A DNA stretch of 64,000 nt, from contig NC_133537.1 in assembly GCF_048544455.1 (NCBI RefSeq), forward strand, positions 17,855,541 to 17,919,540, read 5' to 3'. This DNA comes from Silene latifolia (lineage: Eukaryota; Streptophyta; Magnoliopsida; Caryophyllales; Caryophyllaceae). Positions 58,571-64,000 of this stretch are shown here, piece after piece. The translations under genes were made by a program, and so were the position numbers. Below the pieces are notes generated by a model. It had not been told where the DNA came from, made no database searches, and saw only the letters and a list, made by a program, of their open reading frames with translations. How positions within the stretch are numbered: the stretch's first letter is position 1; the number at the start of each line of letters is the position of its first letter.

Positions 58571-59342
58571 CAAGTGTATGTGCGATAACCGATTCTCATA
58601 TTCATTTAAAATTTCTCCCACTCAATGTAAAACAATTTGCAGATCTGGATCCACAAAGGTCGTATTTTACAATCGATCTGTATCTAGAGTGGTTTCCCCG
58701 ACTAGAGAGTAACTTAACTGATAAAACGAATCCGTATCCGAGCATGGCCATGCATTTCGATTCTGACTCCTCGAGTGGCCCCGAGAAATATCGAGTACCG
58801 ATAAAGGCTGAATATTTCCTTCAACTCGAACTCCTTCCGATCTAAGCACAGCATGAAATGACCCAGAAACAGTCTACTTGGCCCCCTGTTACGGATGACC
58901 GTGAGAAAGAAACCAAAGTCACCCAAAATCTGCCTTAGTCTCAAGAGACAGTCGATAGTCAAAAGAATCGACTCTTAGGATCACCATGGAGGTCCTATCC
59001 ACGACCGGGCATCGAATGTTATAAAACATTTAGGACTCCACGTCGATGTCACAATTGTGTCCTACGAAATATCCGTATAAAACGCCTCTGTGATTGGTCA
59101 GTCAACCTGTTGACTTATGGCTAGTTGAACCCACCATCAACCAACGTCACAAAATAATTGCCAGAGTTATCAGCTCATGTGGGCAATTAAGGACTAAAAA
59201 AATATAATGTTTTTGCAGTTCACTTTGTGGTGTTCAAAATTTGTCGTACAAATCCACATGAAAAACAAAATATATATAAAATATCAAAACGATGATGTTG
59301 TATAGAGTACAAAAGCGAATGAATCTAATCCATAAAAGAGTA
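58571..59342 (-). other. 3' untranslated tail of element E
   Basis: About 0.8 kb between pol and the LTR. It corresponds to 17726-18514 of element C, including the sense frame at 58714-58962. No independent gene is supported. Confidence 0.65.
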
Positions 59343-62300
59343 CTACAACTTAGGAACACGTTTAATTCCCATGGAATTAACGTGCCCTTCATGCTTATCT
59401 TGTCGTAATGGTTTAGTGAGAGGATCTGCTATATTAACATGTGTAGCAATCTTTTCTATCACTACTTCCTTTTGCTCCTCGTAATCTCAGATTAGATGAG
59501 TTTTCCGTTGTACATGTTTAGACGCGACATAGTACTCGGACTCAGTCGTAGAATCTCTTTGTAACACTTTGTTTGGAACTCTTCCGGTGATCGTAGCGCC
59601 ATTAAGAGTAAAACGAATCCGACCGAGATTTCGAGTCATCTCGATCCATAAGTCAATGCCCAATCTTTAGTCCTCCGTAGGTACTTAAGATTGTTCTTGA
59701 CAGCCATCCAATGTGATTCACCTGGATGCTGTTGGAATCGACTTGTCATACTCAATGCATATGTCACGTTCGGACGTGTGCATATCATGGCATACATGAT
59801 AGATCCTATTGCCGAGGCATAAGGTATCCGTGCCATGCGCTCTTTTTCTTCCGGTGTCTCTGGTGCCTGAGACTTGCTCAAATGCACCCCCGGGAGACAT
59901 AGGAAGGAACCCCTTCTTGGAGTTAGTCATGTTGAATCTCTCTAGGACTTTGTCTATGTAAGACTCTCGATCGAGAGATAGCATCCGTCGTGATCTATCT
60001 CGATAGATACGGATGCCTAGAATTCTTTGTGCCTCTCCCAGATCTTTCATCTGGAAATGGTTTTTCAACCATACTTTCACCGAAGTTAAGAGAGGTATGT
60101 CATTCCCAATCAGGAGTATGTCGTCAACATACAATATTAGGAAGACAATCTTGCTCCCACTCGACTTGATATATAGACATGGTTCCTCGACCGATCGAGT
60201 AAATCCATTTTCTTTTATCACTTGGTCGAAGCGATGATTCCAACTCCTTGATGCTTGCTTAAGTCCATAAATGGAACGCTTAAGCTTGCACACTTTCTTA
60301 GGATGTGCTGGATCGATGAAACCTTCGGGTTGTACCATGTACAACTCTTCCTCCAAAAAGCCGTTTAAGAAGGCGGTTTTCACGTCCATTTGCCAAATTT
60401 CATAGTTATGAAAAGCGGCGATCGCTAAGATAATCCGAATGGAACGCAGCATGACTACGGGTGCAAAAATCTCATCGTAGTGCAAACCTGGCACTTGGGT
60501 GAAACCTTTAGCAACTAGTCGTGCTTTGTAGATATCTTGTTGACCTTCCATAGAATGCTTTATCTTGTAAAGCCATTTGCATTGAAGGGGACGAACCTTA
60601 GCAGGTAAGTCAACAAGATCCCATACGTTGTTCTCATACATAGAGTCCATCTCGGATTTCATGGCCTCAAGCCATAGTTTCGAGTCGAGAATCGGTCACG
60701 GCACCTTTATAGGTTGCGGGTTCACTACTCGTTAAGAGTAGAACGTCATCTATGTCATGTTCCTCGACCATACCAATGTATCTGTCCGGAGGAATAGAGA
60801 CTCTTCCCGACCTCCTAGGTTCCTCGGGAATATTTATGCAGCCGGGATTGAAGGAATAGGTTCCTCCAATGGTTGCTCGGTGTTTGGTTATGGAATCTCC
60901 GACAGGTCGAAGGTTCTATCACTCTTTGCATTCTCGAGAAATGCCTTCTCTAAGAATGTCGCACTAGCCGCAACAAAAACACGTTGTTCGGTTGGCGAAT
61001 AGAAGTAATGACCACGTGATCCTTTAGGATAACCTATAAAGTATGTCTTGACCGATCGCGGGCCGAGCTTATCTTCGTGTCTCCACTTGACATAAGCCTC
61101 GCAGCCCCAAACCCGTATAAAGGACAAGTTAGGGACCGTTCCCTTCCATAGTTCATATGGAGTCTTGTCAACAGCTTTAGACGGACTTCGGTTAAGTATT
61201 AGAGCGGCTGACAAAAGAGCATAACCCCATAATGAATCAGGTAAAACCGTGTGACTCATCATGGATCGAACCATATCAAGTAGTGTTCGATTTCTCCGTT
61301 CGGACACACCATTCAATTGAGGTGTTCCAGGTGGAGTTAACTGTAGGGCGATCCCACAGTCTTTAAGGTGTTGATCAAACTCGTGAGAAAGATACTCGCC
61401 ACCACGATCTGAACGTAGTGTTTTTATCTTTCTACCAAGTAGGTTCTGTACCCTATTTTGGTATTCTTTGAATTTCTCAAAGGATTCACTTTTGTGTTTC
61501 ATTAAGTAGACATAGCCATATCTACTTAAATCATCCGTGAAAGTGATGAAATACCTATAGCCTTCTCGTGCGGTGATTGACATAGGACCACATACATCCG
61601 TGTGTATGAGCCCTAATAGGTCAGCAGCGCGCATTCCAACACCTTTGAAGGAAATACGAGTCATCTTACCGATGAGACATGATTCACACGTGCCAAATGA
61701 TTGAAAATCAAAGGCCGAGATAGCTCCATGTTTGATGAGCTGTTTTACGCGTTTCTCATTAATGTGTCCCATACGGCAGTGCCATAGATACGTTTGATCT
61801 TTGTCACCAACCTTTAACTTTTTATTCATTACGTGTAATATTTCGTTGGTCTGATCTAAAACATAAATTCCGTTCATGGAGACTCGCCTTGTCAGTAAAT
61901 CATATCGTGTAATGAGAAAATGCAAGTATTATTTTCTATTACAAATGAAAAACCAAGTTTGTCAAGTGCGGAAACTGAAATAATGTTTTTCGAAAGACTG
62001 GGTACATAATAGCAATCATATAATGATAACTCGAATCCGCTAGGAAGCTGGATCACATATGTTCCCCTCGAGACGGCAGCCACTCTTGCTCCATTCCCGA
62101 CACGCAGGTCAACCTCACCCTTTACGAGAGGCTTGAGATTTCGGAGGCCCTGCACATGATTACACAGATGAGAACCACAACCAGTATCAAGTACCCAAGT
62201 TCCGTAACTTGCGTGGTTAATCTCAATCATATGAATAAAAGTAGAAGGAGAAGACATACCAACAGGTTTAACGCGACCTGCTTTTATGTCCTCATGATAA

Positions 62301-63179
62301 ACAGGACATGTGCGTCTCCAATGCCCAGTCTTGTGGCAATGATGGCATTCCATGTTTTCACTCTTGCTCTTTGTCATGCCTGATGAGTTGCTCGCCTCAC
62401 CAGGACCACTCTTACCTGAACCCGACTTCTTGAACTTCGCCTTGCCTACTGTTAGGTTTGCCGGTGCTTTGCCCTTACCTTTCCCTTTGTTTGACACAAC
62501 AAGAACATCCTGTTTCGAGCTCCCCATGAACTTCATGTCCTTCTCGGTGCACGAGGAGGGAGTGCAATTCATGGGGAGTTTTCTTCAAATCATTCATATA
62601 GTAATTCGCTCTGAATTGCGAATAACCATCGTGGAGTGAGTGAAGAATACGGTCGATAACAATATTCTCGCTGATGTTACAGTTAAAGGTCTCCAGTTTC
62701 TCGACATTCTCAATCATGCTGAGAATGTGTGGGCTAACCGGTTGGCCCTTCTGGAGTCTCGCATCAAAGAAGCGAGTGGTAAGCTCATAGGTCACGATTC
62801 TCGGTGCTTTCGAGAATTCCTTGGTGAGCGTGGTGAAAATCTTGTTTGCACCATGGGCTATGAAGCGTTTCTGCAAATTGGGTTCCATTGCAAAAATGAG
62901 TACGTTTTTAATCGCACCCGCTTCCATACAGAAGTCATTAAACTTGGTGACTTCTGCAGCTCTAGCCGTGGGGCCTGGGTTTGCCGGGATGGGCTCCAAG
63001 AGATATTTGAGCTTCCCGTCAGCAGCGGCAGCATTCCGTAATGCCGCCTCCCAGTCCGCGAAGTTGGATCCATCATTCTTCAGTCGAGTAGACTGATTCA
63101 TCTGATTCATGAAGATCCTAAGCCAGGACTCACGGTCCAATGTGGCACTTGGCATTGGGTTATCACTTGAACCAGCCAT
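59343..63179 (-). pseudogene. Element E gag-pol (copia), broken
   Basis: Same order as in C: gag from MAGSSDNPMPSATLDRES at 63179, CCHC knuckle CHHCHKTGHWRRTC, protease WVLDTGCGSH, integrase (60888-61925: HTDVCGP, SDRGGEY, WGYALLSAALILNRSPSK intact, where C is frameshifted), RT (59718-60662: YVDDILLIGND) and RNase H down to the stop at 59343. Breaks: a 2-base loss near 62535 in gag, a stop/shift near 61900, several stops between 60663 and 60888, and a shift near 59880 in front of RNase H. It is less damaged in integrase than C and so is the better guide to the family. Confidence 0.92.
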
Positions 63180-64000
63180 TTGATGTTTAGCAGTTTAAAA
63201 TCGTGATCTACACTGAAAAAGAAAGAAAAACAAAACGAAATAAGCAACTCATCGAGGTGATTTAAGTCTATTTTAAAATTCATTTTAAACATGTAGACTC
63301 TCGCACTTGCATAATTGATCTCCCTCAAGAAAGATACAAGTGATCCCAAGACTCAATTTCTGTAAATTGATAAGCCAACTGTTTAGCTAATTCTTCCGGA
63401 AGAACTCTTGGTCGATAGATTTCCGTAAATCCTATCTATAGTCCACCATGATCACAGGATCGTACGAGTGACCATAGTGTTGAGATAAAATAGGTCAATC
63501 GGTTCCAACTTACCCGACGTAGAAGGGGTCATAGTATGCCTACCGACGAAGAAGGGACTCATTGGAGTTTGACCTATAAAGACCGTTCTCAATTTTAGTT
63601 TATACGAGGAAGATCCCATCAACAAAATTATAATTCATTTTAAGTGAACGAATAACTAGCGTTTGTCGTGAATGAATTAATTTAGGTGATGGCTTAAAAT
63701 CGTGTGACATGCGAATGTCAAAAAAAACTAACTCGTGACCTCTATATGTGTCAGTTTTCATGCAATTATTAGGTGGTTTGGTTTTTAGGCGGAAAATGAT
63801 GCATACTATCGTTACAATAAAATAAATAAATGAATGCAATACGTAAATAAAAAATTTCCTAGTGTGGCCTATCCTAGTAAAAAGAACAAAATACAACTTT
63901 GGAATCCACCGTTGGACCCGAAAAGCTTGTCTTGATGTTCCATCTTGATCCATGTAGCGGGAGTGAGCATCCGGTCTCCATCTTTAGTCTTCTCAAGAAT
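63180..64000 (-). other. Leader of element E (to window edge)
   Basis: About 0.8 kb, non-coding, colinear with the last part of the leader of C (for example the CCTTCTACGT/ACGTAGAAGG words near 63520 and CTTGATCCATGTAGCGGGAG near 63946). The 5' LTR should begin beyond 64000. Confidence 0.7.

Larger units (their letters stand above)
57479..64000 (-). mobile_element. Ty1/copia retrotransposon E (3' part, same family as C)
   Basis: Minus-strand copia element that runs off the right edge: 3' LTR (57479-58479), a tail with a duplicated polypurine tract, gag-pol (59343-63179) and about 0.8 kb of leader. The polyprotein and leader are clearly related to element C, but the LTRs have diverged more (recognisable over blocks such as GTGATCAACTGGTCCCTAAA). 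AAAGT at 57474-57478 is the expected target duplication. Element D inserted in that duplication, one base from the LTR edge. Confidence 0.88.

Overview
This window is nuclear DNA from a flowering plant, almost certainly a eudicot. The signs are three intron-bearing plant genes with plant-type splice sites, several lineages of plant LTR retrotransposon, MITEs and Helitrons. A Caryophyllales-type genome would fit the Tat-lineage elements, but I cannot settle the taxon from sequence alone.

Layout. Positions 1-21673 are a nested pile of retrotransposons. A minus-strand Ty3/gypsy element (A, running off the left edge) sits inside the integrase of a larger minus-strand Ogre-like Ty3/gypsy element (B). 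The 5' LTR of B is split by a complete plus-strand Ty1/copia element (C, 10722-19590, target duplication GTAGC). Positions 22382-38799 form a gene island with three minus-strand genes: a chloroplast lipid phosphate phosphatase (four exons), a GH5 endo-beta-mannanase (five exons), and a plant coiled-coil protein with a C-terminal membrane segment (three exons). Introns and spacers hold Stowaway-, Tourist- and Mutator-type MITEs. A tandem duplication of about 1.4 kb has copied exon 1 of the phosphatase gene.

Positions 38800-46872 are gene-free, with a Helitron cluster that includes one 3.8 kb element with both ends visible. Positions 46873-57472 are a complete 10.6 kb minus-strand Tat-lineage Ty3/gypsy element (D, target duplication TAAAG). 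Besides gag-pol with a second, archaeal-type RNase H, it carries a plus-strand (antisense) gene with its own TATA box, a probable spliced intron and a coiled-coil C-terminus, plus a tandem-repeat array between that gene and pol. Positions 57479-64000 are the 3' part of a second copia element (E, minus strand) of the same family as C.

The three host genes do not form a pathway; they share only strand and neighbourhood. All retroelement coding regions seen here are broken by stops or frameshifts. The best candidates for unusual biology are the antisense gene in D with its convergent layout, and the duplicated first exon of the phosphatase, which could give a plastid-less isoform.
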